Part shown: piece after piece, positions 38,170 through 38,741 of the stretch | Position numbering within the stretch: the first letter of the stretch is position 1 | Layout of the letters: each line of letters starts with the position of its first letter | NCBI GenBank assembly: GCA_029227055.1 | Contig: JAQXZE010000056.1 | Location: 1 to 38,741 of the forward strand | From: Oscillospiraceae bacterium | GTDB lineage: Bacteria; Bacillota; Clostridia; Oscillospirales; Acutalibacteraceae | Direction: 5' to 3' | Length of the DNA: 38,741 nucleotides | Notes under the pieces: model-generated | Seen by the model: only the letters and a program-made list of their open reading frames with translations | What the model was told of the DNA's origin: nothing | The model's database searches: none | Program-made: the position numbers and the translations under genes

Positions 38170-38739
38170 TTATTCTGCCCCTTCTTCAACGAGATACTTT
38201 GAATATTCGGGATGCAGCATAATAAGCGATTTTAGTTCATCGCTTTTAGCCGCTTCGTTGATGTGAGTAGCCATATTATCCGGGGTATAGCCATCGAATA
38301 ACATTTCAAGAATATGGTTCTCGGAGTCGGTAAGTTCACGCTTGTAAATGGTAGGAGTGGGAGCATTCATTTGAGCATTTTCATCAAGCACTTGCACCGC
38401 CTGTTCAAGATACATATTATCTTCCCATTCTGCACCAAAGAAGCACCTGCCGGTCGGAGACATTTGTCTCCACGGTTGTGTAAAATCTGTAATTCGCTCA
38501 TTTAGATATTTTTCTGACCATTCAACCGCCCTTCCTAATTTTTCGTAATCAAGAGAGGTGGGGACCGTCAAAGTGAATCCGCTTTCAAGTGCAATCACCT
38601 GTAAAGTCTTAAAAGCGTTGTAATTACCCACAAGCATTGGAGCAAGGTGTAAAATTTCGCTTTCTTCAAGGTTCTTTCGTCTCATTTGAAGAGAAGTTAA
38701 AAGATTAACCTGCTCTTGTGTGGGAGGGGTAGTAATCAT
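38170..38739 (-). CDS. Unknown protein, start possibly outside the window
   Basis: 189 residues from ATG 38739, only two bases from the window edge, so the start and ribosome binding site cannot be checked and the gene may extend further. Contains MRRKNLEESEILHLAPMLVG and YEKLGRAVEWSEKYLNERIT; acidic, helical, no membrane segments, no known motif. Same direction as the genes that follow and probably part of the same phage-derived operon. Confidence 0.55.
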   Translation of the reverse strand: MITTPPTQEQVNLLTSLQMRRKNLEESEILHLAPMLVGNYNAFKTLQVIALESGFTLTVPTSLDYEKLGRAVEWSEKYLNERITDFTQPWRQMSPTGRCFFGAEWEDNMYLEQAVQVLDENAQMNAPTPTIYKRELTDSENHILEMLFDGYTPDNMATHINEAAKSDELKSLIMLHPEYSKYLVEEGAE

Positions 38740-38741
38740 TT

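Overview
The window looks like chromosomal DNA of an AT-rich, endospore-forming anaerobe of the class Clostridia, most likely a gut Oscillospirales/Ruminococcaceae-type bacterium. The signs are a sporulation sigma factor (SigG) with a SigF-type promoter, a CwlD-like cortex amidase, an Rnf complex, a type III glutamine synthetase, strong AGGAGG ribosome binding sites, several TTG/GTG starts and very regular TTGACA-17-TATAAT promoters. The genetic code is standard: TGA ends several good genes.

Layout. 1-8.3 kb (minus strand): a fragment of a membrane protein gene, then a ten-gene operon read from a consensus promoter at 8262-8290: rnfC-D-G-E-A-B, a NusG-domain-II protein, a Gx-transporter-like membrane protein, a lipoprotein made of two repeats, and the flavin transferase apbE that would load FMN onto RnfG and RnfD. 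8.4-11.2 kb: a GH78-like rhamnosidase gene preceded by a metallo-beta-lactamase-fold gene broken by an in-frame TGA. 11.3-12.1 kb: sigG. 12.3-16.4 kb (plus): a polyamine ABC transporter operon potABCD, preceded by a ~200-nt leader that can fold into nested helices and whose ribosome binding site pairs perfectly over 11 bp with an upstream loop. 16.5-17.8 kb: a sodium-pump decarboxylase beta subunit with a 44-residue gamma-like subunit. 17.9-23.2 kb: small Cys protein, radA, cwlD-like amidase, tRNA-Thr(CGT), XRE regulator, comM/yifB, a short LCP-like membrane protein. 23.3-28.1 kb: glnN (GSIII), a family 2 glycosyltransferase, rplM-rpsI.

28.1-38.7 kb, directly after the rpsI terminator, is a mobile, phage-derived region running off the right edge. 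It holds an XRE-Fic pair with a palindromic operator, a small membrane protein, a partial tail module (HK97 gp10-like protein, tape measure, tail chaperones G and G-T with a GGGTTTT slippery site), an AlpA/excisionase-like HTH protein behind a promoter-terminator unit that could make a ~90-nt RNA, three unknown genes co-directional with a tyrosine integrase, a divergent Cro/CI-type repressor, a terminase-small-subunit-like gene and two unknown genes. No capsid, portal, large terminase, distal tail or lysis gene is visible, so this is a degenerate prophage, a phage satellite, or part of a larger element with unusual gene order.

The most interesting signals are the potABCD leader RNA (candidate riboswitch-like pseudoknot), phased 10-bp A-tract repeats upstream of two strong promoters, the tail-chaperone frameshift, the possible small RNA in the phage-like region, and the broken, chimeric-looking MBL gene.
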